A stretch of DNA of 41,506 nt from Kitasatospora indigofera. GTDB lineage: Bacteria > Actinomycetota > Actinomycetes > Streptomycetales > Streptomycetaceae. Positions 1 through 8,139 of this stretch are shown here, in pieces (position 1 is the first letter of the stretch; every line of letters begins with the position of its first letter). Where the stretch lies: assembly GCF_014655955.1 (NCBI RefSeq), contig NZ_BNBO01000070.1:1-41506 (forward strand), given 5' to 3'. Under the pieces are notes generated by a model. The model had not been told where the DNA came from and ran no database searches. It saw only the letters and a program-made list of their open reading frames with translations. The position numbers were made by a program, and so were the translations under genes.

Positions 1-51
1 GTGACCAGCTCGAACACTCTGGAAATGATCACCGGAGGTAAAACGACAAGC

Positions 52-444
52 TCAGCTCTGGTTGTAGAACCCGGTCTCGTCCAGCGGCCGGTCGATCACC
101 ATGACCTCGACATCGGCCGGCGTGAGCAGGAAGACCCGGCGGGCGATCCGCTCGATCCCGCCGCAGGTGCCGAAGATCAGACCGGAGGCGAAGTCGACCA
201 TGCGCTTGGCCTCGGCGTCGTCCATCTCGGTCAGGTCCATCACCACGGGCGTACTGGCCCGGATGTGCTCGCCGACCGTCCGGGCCGCCTCGAATCCGGT
301 CGGCCGCAGGGAGACGATCTTCGTGGGAGCCGGGGCGGCCGGCATCGTCTCCTGGTCCGCCCACGGATCGTCGTACGCCGCGGCCGGGTAGTTCCCGGAG
401 GGCATCAGCCACCCGTTGTGGTGCTCGTCGCGAAGTGCTCCCAT
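52..444 (-). CDS. SepF-like cell-division protein (SflA/SflB type)
   Basis: This 130-aa protein carries a SepF (DUF552) core at about residues 42-118, with the segments KIVSLRPTGFEAA, STPVVMDLTEMDD and the ending RVFLLTPADVEVM. SepF polymerises on the membrane and tethers FtsZ; streptomycetes also have shorter SepF-like paralogues. The protein is shorter than a canonical SepF (about 150-210 aa) and lacks an evident N-terminal amphipathic helix. It is also not next to ftsZ or yggT, so a paralogue is more likely than the divisome SepF. The ATG at 444 was chosen because GGGAGG lies just upstream and the conserved core follows; the open frame extends further upstream without coding character. Family assignment is firm; the paralogue type is inferred. 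Confidence 0.88.
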   Translation of the reverse strand: MGALRDEHHNGWLMPSGNYPAAAYDDPWADQETMPAAPAPTKIVSLRPTGFEAARTVGEHIRASTPVVMDLTEMDDAEAKRMVDFASGLIFGTCGGIERIARRVFLLTPADVEVMVIDRPLDETGFYNQS

Positions 445-714
445 GCCGCGCCTCCCTGTCTCGTCCCGAACGCGTCCCCCCGGGTGCGCGTGCCCTTTTG
501 ACACGTCATCCACTCGTCGGAACTGTCCGAGTATCGCACTGATCACCGGTTCGGTGCCCGCTCGCGACCGCCGTACGGGTCGTGGCGCGCCGTGCGTCCG
601 GGCCGACCCGGACAACAGGTGCGACGCCCCAGCTCGCCGTATGGTTGCGCGGGTGGACGATACCGGTACGGGTCAGCCCCGAATTGACCGTCCGTCAATC
701 CGGGGGAAGTGGAT

Positions 715-1239
715 TCATTCCCCCGTGGAGCCGTCCACAAGCTCCCGGAGCAGATCCGCGTGCCCGTTGTGCCGGGCGTACTCCTCGATCATGTGCACCT
801 GGATCCAGCGCAGGGTGACGTCCGCGCCCCGGCGCTTGCGCCGGCCGACCGTCTCCAGCGGGAGGCCTTCGGCGGCCCGGCGGGCGAGGTCGATCTGCGC
901 CTGCCAGGTGGCGAAAGCCTCGGCGGTGTCCGCGGTGTCCACGCCGTTGAAGTCGCCGTCCTCGTCCTCGGCGGACCAGTAGAGCCCCTCGCTGTGCTCC
1001 TCGCCGAGCAGGATGCCCTGGTACCAGTGCCGCTCGACCTCGGCCATGTGCCGTACCAGCCCGAGCAGCGAGAGCGTGGACGGCGGGACGGAGCGCAGTC
1101 GCAACTGCTCGTCCGTCAGGCCCTGGCACTTCACGGCGAGGGTGGCCCGGTGGAAGTCGAGCCAGGAGGCCAGCATGGCGTTCTCGTCGGCGGCGAACGG
1201 GGGCTCGATGCGGTCGGTGCCGCTCGTGGTGGTGGTCAT
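715..1239 (-). CDS. DinB-family (DUF664) protein
   Basis: This is a 174-aa four-helix-bundle protein of the DinB/DUF664 family. Members bind a metal through histidines and often act as thiol-dependent transferases or stress proteins; the substrate here is unknown. Visible family marks are the N-terminal LVRHMAEVERHWYQ helix and the C-terminal HMIEEYARHNGHADLLREL helix, which carry the likely metal-binding His residues. The ATG at 1239 has AGGATGG about 9 nt upstream. An in-frame ATG at 1248 is the alternative and would add three residues. The gene stands alone, with short gaps on both sides. Confidence 0.85.
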   Translation of the reverse strand: MTTTTSGTDRIEPPFAADENAMLASWLDFHRATLAVKCQGLTDEQLRLRSVPPSTLSLLGLVRHMAEVERHWYQGILLGEEHSEGLYWSAEDEDGDFNGVDTADTAEAFATWQAQIDLARRAAEGLPLETVGRRKRRGADVTLRWIQVHMIEEYARHNGHADLLRELVDGSTGE

Positions 1240-1392
1240 GGCGGCCATCCTGGCGCAGAGCACCGACAGTGGCGACCGAATAGTCGGGCGGCGCGCCAGG
1301 GCGCCCGGGCGCCGTCGGGTGCGGCGCGGCGGAGGCGGCGCGGGTGAGGCCGGGGGCGCCCGTGGGCCGGCCCGCTCGGCACGGGCGCGGTC

Positions 1393-2121
1393 TCAGGCGG
1401 CCTCGGCCGCGCGCGGCCGGCGCCGGGCGGCCCGCCACACCGACACCAGGCTGATCAGCACCATCAGGGCGATGGCCGCCGCCGAGACCACGAAGGCCGA
1501 CGAGCCCGGTGTCCGCGCGCTCGCGGCGGCGACCACGTAGGCGGCGGTGGACGGGACCACCCCGATCGCGGTGGCGGCCAGGAAGGGCGCGAACCGGACC
1601 CCGGAGAACGCGGCGGCGAAGTTGCCCGCCTGGAACGGCAGCCCAGGGAACAGCCGGAGCAGCAGCACGCTGCGGAACCCCTGTTCGGTGAAGCGGCGGT
1701 CGAGCGCGGTCAGCGCCCGGCCCCGCAGCAGCGGCCGCAGCGCGTCGCGGCCGAGCCACCGGCCGAGCCCGAAGGCCGGCGCGGCGCCGAGGGCGGTGCC
1801 GAGAACGGCGAGCAGCAGCCCCTGCTCGATGCCGAACAGCAGGCCGGCGGCGGCGTTCAGGGCGGGCCGCGGCAGGAAGGCCAGCGTGCCCAGCGCGTAC
1901 ACCGCGACGAAGGCGGGCGCCTGCCAGACCCCCGGCACGGCCGAGGTCAGGCCGCCGGAGAGCAGCGCGGCCGGGTCCCAGAGGAGGAGTGAGCCGGCGG
2001 CCGCGCCGAGGATCACCACCAGCAGGGCCGGCCTGGTCCAGGGCGACAGCGCCACGCGGTGCGGCCACGGCCGGGCCGGCGGGGCGGGCGGGGCCGGCGG
2101 GGAGGGCTGGGGAGCGAGCAC
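1393..2121 (-). CDS. TVP38/TMEM64 (VTT-domain) membrane protein
   Basis: This is a 242-aa polytopic membrane protein of the DedA/TVP38 superfamily, whose members are thought to scramble or transport lipids. After a Pro/Ala-rich N-terminus there is a first membrane segment at about residues 32-52. The VTT core follows, with FLPRPALNAAAGLLFG, the re-entrant GLGRWLGRDALRPLL stretch and LLRLFPGLPFQAGNFAAA. The C-terminus is an Arg-rich tail. The GTG at 2121 has no convincing ribosome site and the true start may be slightly internal. It lies downstream of, and in the same direction as, the MFS gene, but a strong hairpin at 2142-2165 separates them, so it is probably not cotranscribed. Confidence 0.82.
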   Translation of the reverse strand: MLAPQPSPPAPPAPPARPWPHRVALSPWTRPALLVVILGAAAGSLLLWDPAALLSGGLTSAVPGVWQAPAFVAVYALGTLAFLPRPALNAAAGLLFGIEQGLLLAVLGTALGAAPAFGLGRWLGRDALRPLLRGRALTALDRRFTEQGFRSVLLLRLFPGLPFQAGNFAAAFSGVRFAPFLAATAIGVVPSTAAYVVAAASARTPGSSAFVVSAAAIALMVLISLVSVWRAARRRPRAAEAA

Positions 2122-2141
2122 CGGGCGAGCTTAGCCGCCGC

Positions 2142-2165
2142 CCCCGGCCGGAAGGCCGGCCGGGG
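2142..2165 (-). terminator. Perfect 10-bp GC hairpin behind the MFS gene
   Basis: CCCCGGCCGG and its exact complement flank a 4-nt AAGG loop. It sits in the 124-bp gap after the MFS stop codon and before the membrane-protein gene. There is no T-run, which is common for high-GC actinobacterial terminators. Confidence 0.6.
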
Positions 2166-2245
2166 CCGGGGCCCCGGCCCGCCGCGGGGGAGGTGGCCGG
2201 CCGGGGGCGGGCGTCGCCCGGTGCGTCGCGGGGAGGACGGGGCGG

Positions 2246-3472
2246 TCAGCGCCGGGCGTCGCTCGGTATGCCGCCGACGGCCTCCACCGGGCCGCCCGCC
2301 GCCGGCTCGGCCTGGCCGGCGGCGGACGGCGGCCGCCGCAGGGCCCCGGCGCTGAGGATGAGCGCCGCCGCGAGCAGGGTGACCAGCGCGAACGACACGC
2401 TGAGCGAGGTCGCCTCGGCGAGCACGCCGATCACGGCCGGCGCGATCAGGCTGGAGGTGTAGGTGACGGTCGCCACGCCCGCGATCGCCTGGCTGGGGTT
2501 CCCGCCGGTCCGGCCGGCCGCGGCGAAGGCCAGCGGCACCACGACCGCGATCCCGATCCCGATCAGCGCGAAGCCGGGGATGGCCAGCCAGGGCGTGTCG
2601 GCGAAGACCACCAGCAGGCCGCCCACGGTGGCGATCGCGCCGCTGACCCGGGTCGCGGGCACCGGCCCGAGCCTGCGGATCGCCGCGTCGCCGGCCAGCC
2701 GGCTGACCGCCATGGTGAGCGCGAAGGCGGTGTACGCGGCGGCCGCGACGGTCGCCGAGGCCCCGGTGACGTCCCGCAGGTAGACACCGCTCCAGTCCAT
2801 CGAGGCACCCTCGGCGAAGACCGCGCAGAACCCGACCAGTCCGATCGCCAGCGCGCTGCGCGGCGGCAGGGCGAAGTGCGGCGGCGCCTCCTCGCCGGGC
2901 TTGGACCGGATGTCCGGCAGTTGCCGGGAGGCCAGCAGGGCCAGGACGGCCAGCACCGCGGCGGTGACCGCCAGCTGGAGCCGGGCGTCGAGGTTCTGGT
3001 GCGCGGCCAGCACGCCCACGGCGGAGGCGATCAGGGTGCCGACGCTCCACATGCCGTGCAGGCCGGACATGATCGAGCGGCCGAGCCGCTCCTCGATCTC
3101 GACGCCCTGGGCGTTCATCGCCACGTCGGCCATGCCGGCGGTGGCGCCGTAGACCAGCAGGGACAGGCAGAAGAAGAGCAGCGAGGGGGCGAGCGCGGGC
3201 AGGGCCAGCGACAGGCACCACAGGGTGATCAGCGCGCCGGTGGCGGCCCGGCCCCCGAACCGGTGCACGATCCGCCCGGCCAGCGGCATGGCCAGCGAGG
3301 ACCCGATCGCCGGCATCACCAGCGCGAGGCCGAGCTGGCCGGGCCCGAGGTCGAGGTGGTGCTGGATCCAGGGGATCCGGGTGGCGAAGGTGCCGGTCAC
3401 CGAGCCGTGCAGGGCGAACACCAGGGCGATGCTCACCCGGGCCCGGCGTGGGTCCTTCAGGATCTCGGGCAT
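2246..3472 (-). CDS. MFS transporter, YbjJ/sugar-porter-like
   Basis: This is a 408-aa, 12-helix major facilitator. The first helix region (SIALVFALHGSVTGTFATR) is followed by a motif-A-like loop (AGRIVHRFGGR). The mid-protein stretch YGATAGMADVAMNAQG is typical of the YbjJ-like subgroup (AbgT-unrelated sugar/metabolite porters). The ATG at 3472 is preceded by GGAGGGAACCTGGA, which fixes the start. It is divergent from a ROK-family regulator, and the 145-bp spacer holds a 7-7-7 inverted repeat. This arrangement suggests ROK-controlled uptake or efflux of a sugar or sugar derivative. The substrate cannot be read from the sequence. Confidence 0.88.
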   Translation of the reverse strand: MPEILKDPRRARVSIALVFALHGSVTGTFATRIPWIQHHLDLGPGQLGLALVMPAIGSSLAMPLAGRIVHRFGGRAATGALITLWCLSLALPALAPSLLFFCLSLLVYGATAGMADVAMNAQGVEIEERLGRSIMSGLHGMWSVGTLIASAVGVLAAHQNLDARLQLAVTAAVLAVLALLASRQLPDIRSKPGEEAPPHFALPPRSALAIGLVGFCAVFAEGASMDWSGVYLRDVTGASATVAAAAYTAFALTMAVSRLAGDAAIRRLGPVPATRVSGAIATVGGLLVVFADTPWLAIPGFALIGIGIAVVVPLAFAAAGRTGGNPSQAIAGVATVTYTSSLIAPAVIGVLAEATSLSVSFALVTLLAAALILSAGALRRPPSAAGQAEPAAGGPVEAVGGIPSDARR

Positions 3473-3556
3473 TCCAGGTTCCCTCCGAGTCGCGGGGCGG
3501 ACGCGACGGTTCCGTCCATGGTCGGGGAACCCGGATGGGCGCCCGGTCCGATAAAT

Positions 3557-3577
3557 TATCAGGAAGGGACCCTGATA
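3557..3577. promoter_or_regulatory. Inverted-repeat operator between MFS and ROK genes
   Basis: TATCAGG and CCTGATA are perfect 7-bp arms around a 7-nt spacer, in the only AT-rich patch (3551-3585) of a very GC-rich spacer between divergent genes. Position and symmetry fit the binding site of the ROK regulator acting on one or both promoters. That it is bound by this protein is inferred. Confidence 0.6.
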
Positions 3578-3617
3578 GAAACAGTTGCAGCGACGCAGTC
3601 TGGAAGGATGCAGCCTC

Positions 3618-4811
3618 ATGACCTCCGTTCGAACGGCGACACCGAGCACCGCCCGGGCCATCAACGACCGGCTGGCACTCAACCTGCTGCTCGAACAGGG
3701 CCCGCTCACCGCGACCGAGCTGCGCGAACTCACCGGCCTCTCCCGGCCCACCGTCGCCGACCTGCTGGACCGGCTGCAACGCGGCGGCCTGGTCGCGCTG
3801 GCCGGCGAGCGCGGGGAGGCGCGCCGGGGCCCGAACGCCCGGCTCTACGCGCTGGTCACCTCCCGCGCGCACATCGCGGCCATCGACGTCCGCTCCGTCG
3901 GCGTCAGCATCGTCATCGCCGACCTGGCCGGCCAGACGCTGGCCACCGCCGAGATCCCGGCCGGCCCCGAAGCCGGCCACGGCGCCGGGGGACTCGCCGG
4001 ACGGACCGTGAGCACCCTGCTCGACACCGCCCGCCGGGCCGGCGTCGACCAGCTGCACACGGTGGCCGTCGGCATCCCGGGCCTGGTCGACCCCGCCACC
4101 GGGCGGCTCGACAACACCGGCGGCCTGCCGGGCTGGCACACCGAGCTGATCGCCGCGCTGCGCGAACTGCCCGGCACCGGGCTGATCCTGGAGAACGAGG
4201 TCAACCTGGCCTGCATCACCGAGCACCGCGCCGGCGCCGCCCGCGACCGCGACACCTTCGTCCTGCTCTGGCTCGGCCACGGCACCGGCGCCGGCGTGAT
4301 GCTGGACGGCAGGCTGCGCCGCGGCGCCTCCGGCGGCACCGGCGAGATCGGCTTCCTGCCCGTCCCCGGGACGGACCGCCTGCCCACCGCCTCCGACTGC
4401 GAGGGCGGCTTCCACGCCCTGGTCGGCAGCAGCGCCGTCTGCGCGCTGGCCCGCGACCTCGGACTGCCCGCCGACGAGGCCGGCGACGCCGCGGCGGCCG
4501 AAGCGGTGGTGCACGCCGCGGTGGCGGCGGGCCCGGCCGGCGCGCCCTTCCTGGACGCCTTCGCCGACCGGGTGGCCGTCGGGGCCGCCTCCATCTGCGT
4601 GGTGCTCGACCCGGGCTGCGTGGTGCTCGGCGGTGAGGTGGGCCGGGCCGGCGGCGCCGAGCTGGCGGGCCGGGTGGCCGGCCGGCTGGCCCGGCTCTCC
4701 CCGTTGCGGACCGAGGTGCGGGTCGGCGTGGTCGGCGGCGGCGGGGTGCTCGGCGGCGCCGTCCTGCTCGCCTGCGACGCCGCCCGCCGGGACCTCTTCG
4801 GCGGGCCCTGA
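3618..4811 (+). CDS. ROK-family transcriptional regulator
   Basis: This 397-aa protein has an N-terminal winged-helix HTH at about residues 12-65 (LTATELRELTGLSRPTVADLLDRL). A ROK sugar-kinase-like domain follows (IAAIDVRSVGVSIVIADLAG, the GHGTGAGVMLDG glycine loop, and GTGEIGFLPV). The usual ROK zinc motif CxCGxxGCxE is not seen; the corresponding stretch reads TASDCEGGFHALVG with a single Cys. This suggests a pure regulator with altered zinc or effector binding. The ATG at 3618 has GGAAGG about 11 nt upstream; an in-frame TTG at 3585 is less likely. It is divergent from the MFS transporter it probably controls. Confidence 0.9.
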   Translation: MTSVRTATPSTARAINDRLALNLLLEQGPLTATELRELTGLSRPTVADLLDRLQRGGLVALAGERGEARRGPNARLYALVTSRAHIAAIDVRSVGVSIVIADLAGQTLATAEIPAGPEAGHGAGGLAGRTVSTLLDTARRAGVDQLHTVAVGIPGLVDPATGRLDNTGGLPGWHTELIAALRELPGTGLILENEVNLACITEHRAGAARDRDTFVLLWLGHGTGAGVMLDGRLRRGASGGTGEIGFLPVPGTDRLPTASDCEGGFHALVGSSAVCALARDLGLPADEAGDAAAAEAVVHAAVAAGPAGAPFLDAFADRVAVGAASICVVLDPGCVVLGGEVGRAGGAELAGRVAGRLARLSPLRTEVRVGVVGGGGVLGGAVLLACDAARRDLFGGP

Positions 4812-4830
4812 ACCACGGGCGGTGTTCCGG

Positions 4831-4917
4831 CCGGACCCGGTCCGGACAGGTCCTGCACCGTCAGGCGCCCTTCGGCCCGCGCGGTTCGGCCCGTCCGGTT
4901 CGGCCCGTCCGGTTCGC
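4831..4917. repeat. Short palindrome plus 14-bp tandem repeat
   Basis: A CCGGACC-C-GGTCCGG palindrome at 4831-4845 follows the ROK stop codon. Two and a half copies of GGTTCGGCCCGTCC then lie at 4883-4896, 4897-4910 and 4911-4917. The palindrome may help terminate the two convergent genes. The tandem repeat has no obvious role and may be slippage. Confidence 0.5.
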
Positions 4918-4926
4918 CCCGGGGCC

Positions 4927-5292
4927 TCAGTGGTGGCCGCGCGCCGGTGCGGGCCGGGCGCCCGGAGCGGTGCCCGGGCCGGTGCCCGGGGCCGAGAGGG
5001 CCGGGGTGCCCAGGGCCACCGCCGCCACCAGGCCGGCCACCAGCAGCAGGCCGACCGCCGCCCGTCCGCAGACCGTCCGCAGGGACGCCCGCGCGCGGGC
5101 CGGCGGCGCCACGTTGCTCACGTACCCCGGGGCGGGCCCGCCCCCCCGCGCCCCCGCGGCGAACGCGAACGGCACCGGTTCGGTGGCCCGGCCTGCCGCC
5201 CGGCCGCCGGGAGCCCGTACCCGGGCGATCCCTGCCCGGCCGAATCGTGCGGCGCCGTGACCCGCCGAGCCTTGCCTCGATGACCCGTCCAT
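4927..5292 (-). CDS. Hypothetical single-pass membrane protein
   Basis: I do not recognise this 121-aa protein. Residues 1-75 are Arg/Gly/Ala-rich and probably cytoplasmic. One hydrophobic helix follows at about residues 78-100 (GLLLVAGLVAAVALG), then a Pro/Gly/Ala tail ending in RGHH. The layout suggests a type II single-pass membrane protein. The start at 5292 is chosen because GGAAGGCGAGG lies directly upstream. Coding character is moderate: composition is biased throughout and could partly reflect local GC content. Confidence 0.45.
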   Translation of the reverse strand: MDGSSRQGSAGHGAARFGRAGIARVRAPGGRAAGRATEPVPFAFAAGARGGGPAPGYVSNVAPPARARASLRTVCGRAAVGLLLVAGLVAAVALGTPALSAPGTGPGTAPGARPAPARGHH

Positions 5293-5518
5293 CCTCGCCT
5301 TCCGTCCGGGGCCGACCGGCGATCCGGCCGAGGGCGGGCGGACGCCTGTCCGGTTGATCCACTTTACGGCGGAATCATGGCTGAATCTCCGCCACCGCCC
5401 GGCCCCGCGCGCGGCGGGCGGGCGGCCGAAGGGCGGCGCTCCGCTTCGCGATCGGCCGGTGCCGTACGGCAGGATGGCCGCGACAGTGGATTTGCCGACA
5501 CACCGCCAGGAGTTCCAC

Positions 5519-5932
5519 ATGGGCCTGCCCGCGCCGGTCAACCCGTACCGCATCGGCGAGGCCGCCGCGATGCTCGGCGTCAGTGCCGACACCATGCGGC
5601 GGTGGGTGGACGCCGGGCGGGTCGCCGCCGAACGGGACGAGCACGGTCACCGGATCATCCCCGGCGCCCAGCTCGCCGCCTTCGCGCGCGAGCTGGCCCG
5701 GAGCGACAACCCCGAGGCCGAGGGACGCCCCTCCTCGGCCCGCAACCGCTTCCCGGGGATCGTCACGCACGTGGTGCTCGGGGACGTGGCGGCGCAGGTC
5801 GAGATCCAGGCCGGCCCGTTCCGGGTGGTCTCGCTGATCAGCCGGGAGTCGGCCGAGGAGCTGGGCCTGGTGCCCGGCGCCGCCGCCACCGCCGTCATCA
5901 AGTCGACCAATGTGATGGTCGAGCGCGCCTGA
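5519..5932 (+). CDS. HTH-TOBE (Mop) molybdate-type regulator or binding protein
   Basis: This 137-aa protein has an excisionase/MerR-like helix-turn-helix at about residues 10-50 (YRIGEAAAMLGVSADTMRRW). A single TOBE/Mop domain follows at about residues 70-136, with RNRFPGIVTHVVLG, SRESAEELGLVPGAA and the family ending AVIKSTNVMVE. TOBE/Mop domains bind molybdate or tungstate oxyanions, so it probably senses or stores molybdate. The ATG at 5519 has AGGAG upstream. In other actinobacteria such genes usually precede modA-modB. Here the next gene is a GDPD, and the only modA in the window is a broken copy 13 kb away at 18832-19260. Confidence 0.88.
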   Translation: MGLPAPVNPYRIGEAAAMLGVSADTMRRWVDAGRVAAERDEHGHRIIPGAQLAAFARELARSDNPEAEGRPSSARNRFPGIVTHVVLGDVAAQVEIQAGPFRVVSLISRESAEELGLVPGAAATAVIKSTNVMVERA

Positions 5933-6101
5933 CCGCGGCCGAACGCGGGTAGGCGTCCTCCTGCCCGCCGCCGCCGGACGGACGGCCCGGCCGAAGGGCC
6001 GGGACCGCCGCTCCGACGGCCGTACCGTCCTGGCGCCACTGCCCAGGAACGCCCGCCGCCCAGGAACGCCCGCCCAGGATCCGGAAGAGGTCGCCGCACC
6101 C

Positions 6102-6863
6102 ATGCCCGCCCACCCGTCCCCGTCCTCCGCGCAGCGTGCCGTGCCCGCCGTGGACGCCCGCGGGGCCCGCCCGCGGGTGCTCGCCGTGGCCCACCGCGGC
6201 GACCCGTACCGCCACCGCGAGAACACCCTGGCGTCGGTCGCCTCCGCGCTCGCCGCGGGCGCCGACGCCGTCGAGGTGGACGTCCGGCTGACCCGCGACG
6301 GGGTGCCCGTGCTGCTGCACGACCGCACCCTGGAGCGCCTCTGGGGCGACCCGCGCCCGCTCGCCTCGGTCACCCTCGACCAGCTGGACGCCGTCGGCGC
6401 CGGCGAGCTCCGGGTGCCGACCCTGGCCGCCGCCCTCAAGGCGGTGGCCGACACCCCGGCGGCCCGGCTGCTGATCGACCTGGACGCCGCCGCCCCGGCC
6501 GCCGCGGCCCACGCCGCCGTCGCCGGCCTCGGCCTGGCGGACCGGGTCGCCTGGTGCGGGCCGGTCGCCGCCATGCTCGCCGTCCGGGAGCTGGACGACG
6601 CCGCCGGGATCGCGCTGACCTGGACCCAGCCCCGGCTACCCGCCGCCGCCCTGCTGGCCGACCTGCGCCCGTACTGGGTCAACCCGCCGTTCGGCCTGGT
6701 CGGCCCGGAGTTCGTCGCGGGCGCCCACGAGGCCGGACTGGCCGTCAGCACCTGGACGGCCGACCTGCGCCGCACCATGCGCAGGCTGCGCGACTGCGGC
6801 GTCGACTCGATCACCAGCAACCGGATCGCGGTGCTCAGGTCCGTCCTGGACGGTACCCGGTGA
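6102..6863 (+). CDS. Glycerophosphodiester phosphodiesterase
   Basis: This 253-aa protein hydrolyses glycerophosphodiesters to glycerol-3-phosphate and an alcohol, using a TIM-barrel GDPD domain. The catalytic and metal residues are visible: H31-R32 (AHRGDPY), E40-N41-T42, E58-V59-D60 and H73-D74 (LLHDRTLERL). The late SxWT strand (LAVSTWTADL) and the final GVDSITSNR segment are also typical. There is no signal peptide, so it is cytoplasmic. Its stop overlaps the GTG start of the next gene (GTGA), which indicates translational coupling with the DNA-glycosylase-like protein. Confidence 0.93.
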   Translation: MPAHPSPSSAQRAVPAVDARGARPRVLAVAHRGDPYRHRENTLASVASALAAGADAVEVDVRLTRDGVPVLLHDRTLERLWGDPRPLASVTLDQLDAVGAGELRVPTLAAALKAVADTPAARLLIDLDAAAPAAAAHAAVAGLGLADRVAWCGPVAAMLAVRELDDAAGIALTWTQPRLPAAALLADLRPYWVNPPFGLVGPEFVAGAHEAGLAVSTWTADLRRTMRRLRDCGVDSITSNRIAVLRSVLDGTR

Positions 6864-8083
6864 CCGCCCGGAACCAGGCCGCCGCCACCCTCAGCACCCG
6901 GGAGCTGGGCCGCGCCCTGCTGGCCCGGCAGCACCTCCTGGAGCGAACCGCGACCACGCCCGCCCGGATGATCGGGCACCTGCTCGGACTGCAGGCGCAG
7001 GCCGTGTCGCAACCGCCGTACCTGGGCCTCTGGTCCCGCCTCGACGGCTTCACCCCCGGGCAGCTGACCGAGCTGATGGAGCACCGCGAGGTGGTCCGGA
7101 TCGCCCTCCAGCGCGGCACCATCCACCTGGTCACCGCCGACGACTGCCTGACGCTGCGCCCGCTGCTGCAACCGGTCCTCGACCAGGCGCTGCGCAACAC
7201 CTACGGCAAGCGGCTGGCCGGCGTCGACGTCGACAAGCTCGCCGGGGCGGGCCGGGCGCTGGTCGAGCAGGAGCCACGGACCTTCCAGCAGCTCGGCGCC
7301 CTGCTCGCGGAGGAGCTGCCCGGCCACGACCCGGCCGCGCTGGCCCAGGCCGTCCGCTGCCGGCTGCCGCTGGTGCAGGTCCCGCCGCGCGGCATCTGGG
7401 GCCGCAGCGGGCCTGCCGCGCACACCACGGCCGAGCACTGGCTCGGCCGGCGGCCGGACGAGCGGCCCTCGCTGGACGCGATGGTCCTGCGCTACCTCGC
7501 CGCCTTCGGCCCGGCCACCGCCACCGACGTGCAGAAGTGGTGCGGCCTGACCCGGCTCGGCAAGGTCCTGGCCGCGCTGGCCCCGCAACTGACGACCTTC
7601 CGGGACGAGCAGGGCCGGACCCTGTACGACCTGCCGGACGCCCCGCGCCCGGACGCCGCCACCCCGGCGCCCGTCCGGCTGGTCGCCCCCTTCGACAACC
7701 TGCTGCTCTCGCACGCCGACCGCAGCCGGATCCTGCCCGAGGAGCACCGCTCCCGGGTGATGACCGTGAACGGCCTGGTCCTCGGCAGCCTGCTGGTGGA
7801 CGGCCTGGTGGCGGGCAGCTGGGAGCTGACCGAGGTCCGCCCCGAGCGGGCCCGCCGCTCCGGCCGGGCCGAGACGCCGGGCGGTGGCCGGGGCGAGGCC
7901 CCGGAAGGCGGGGGCGGGCCCGCTCGGGGCCCGGACGGTCAGGGCACCTGGGTGGTCCGGGTCCGGCCCTTCACCGCGCTGAGCCGGCGGGACGCGGCGG
8001 CCGTCGAGGAGGAGGCCGGGCGGCTGCTGGAGTTCACGGGCGGCACCGGGGTGCTCCGGATCGAACCGCCCGAGCTGGCGTAG
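6860..8083 (+). CDS. AlkZ-like winged-helix DNA glycosylase (HTH_42)
   Basis: This 407-aa protein belongs to the HTH_42/DUF1006 superfamily of winged-helix DNA glycosylases. AlkZ members open interstrand crosslinks or remove bulky alkyl adducts and use a Q-phi-Q catalytic motif. Here the motif is Q45-A46-Q47 in HLLGLQAQAVSQPP. The RGTIHLV strand follows at about residue 91, the PRGIWG loop lies mid-protein, and the C-terminal VAPFDNLLLSHADR is a strong family mark. A low-complexity Gly/Arg insert lies at about residues 330-360. The GTG at 6860 overlaps the GDPD stop. In antibiotic producers such proteins often give self-resistance, but no biosynthetic cluster is visible nearby, so a general repair role is equally likely. 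Confidence 0.85.
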   Translation: MTARNQAAATLSTRELGRALLARQHLLERTATTPARMIGHLLGLQAQAVSQPPYLGLWSRLDGFTPGQLTELMEHREVVRIALQRGTIHLVTADDCLTLRPLLQPVLDQALRNTYGKRLAGVDVDKLAGAGRALVEQEPRTFQQLGALLAEELPGHDPAALAQAVRCRLPLVQVPPRGIWGRSGPAAHTTAEHWLGRRPDERPSLDAMVLRYLAAFGPATATDVQKWCGLTRLGKVLAALAPQLTTFRDEQGRTLYDLPDAPRPDAATPAPVRLVAPFDNLLLSHADRSRILPEEHRSRVMTVNGLVLGSLLVDGLVAGSWELTEVRPERARRSGRAETPGGGRGEAPEGGGGPARGPDGQGTWVVRVRPFTALSRRDAAAVEEEAGRLLEFTGGTGVLRIEPPELA

Positions 8084-8101
8084 CCGCCGTCGCGCTCGAA
8101 A

Positions 8102-8139
8102 CGCCGCCCGGCCGAGGGGCGGCCGGCCTCGGGCGGCCA
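8102..8139 (+). terminator. GC-rich hairpin after the glycosylase gene
   Basis: CCGAGG and CCTCGG arms around a short loop are flanked by imperfectly complementary GCCGCC/GGCGGC. They lie 20-55 nt behind the glycosylase stop and before the next promoter. There is no T-run. Confidence 0.4.

Noticed and set aside
1..51. YggT-like gene downstream of the SepF-like gene
   Set aside because: Only about ten codons (minus strand, VIISRVFELV) are visible, with a rare AGA codon and no ribosome site.
2013..4514. Very long minus-strand open frame (833 codons) over the MFS and ROK genes
   Set aside because: It is antisense to two well-defined genes, has no recognisable domain, and shows only the third-position GC artefact.
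4883..4917. CRISPR-like repeats
   Set aside because: The 14-bp units are directly adjacent with no spacers.
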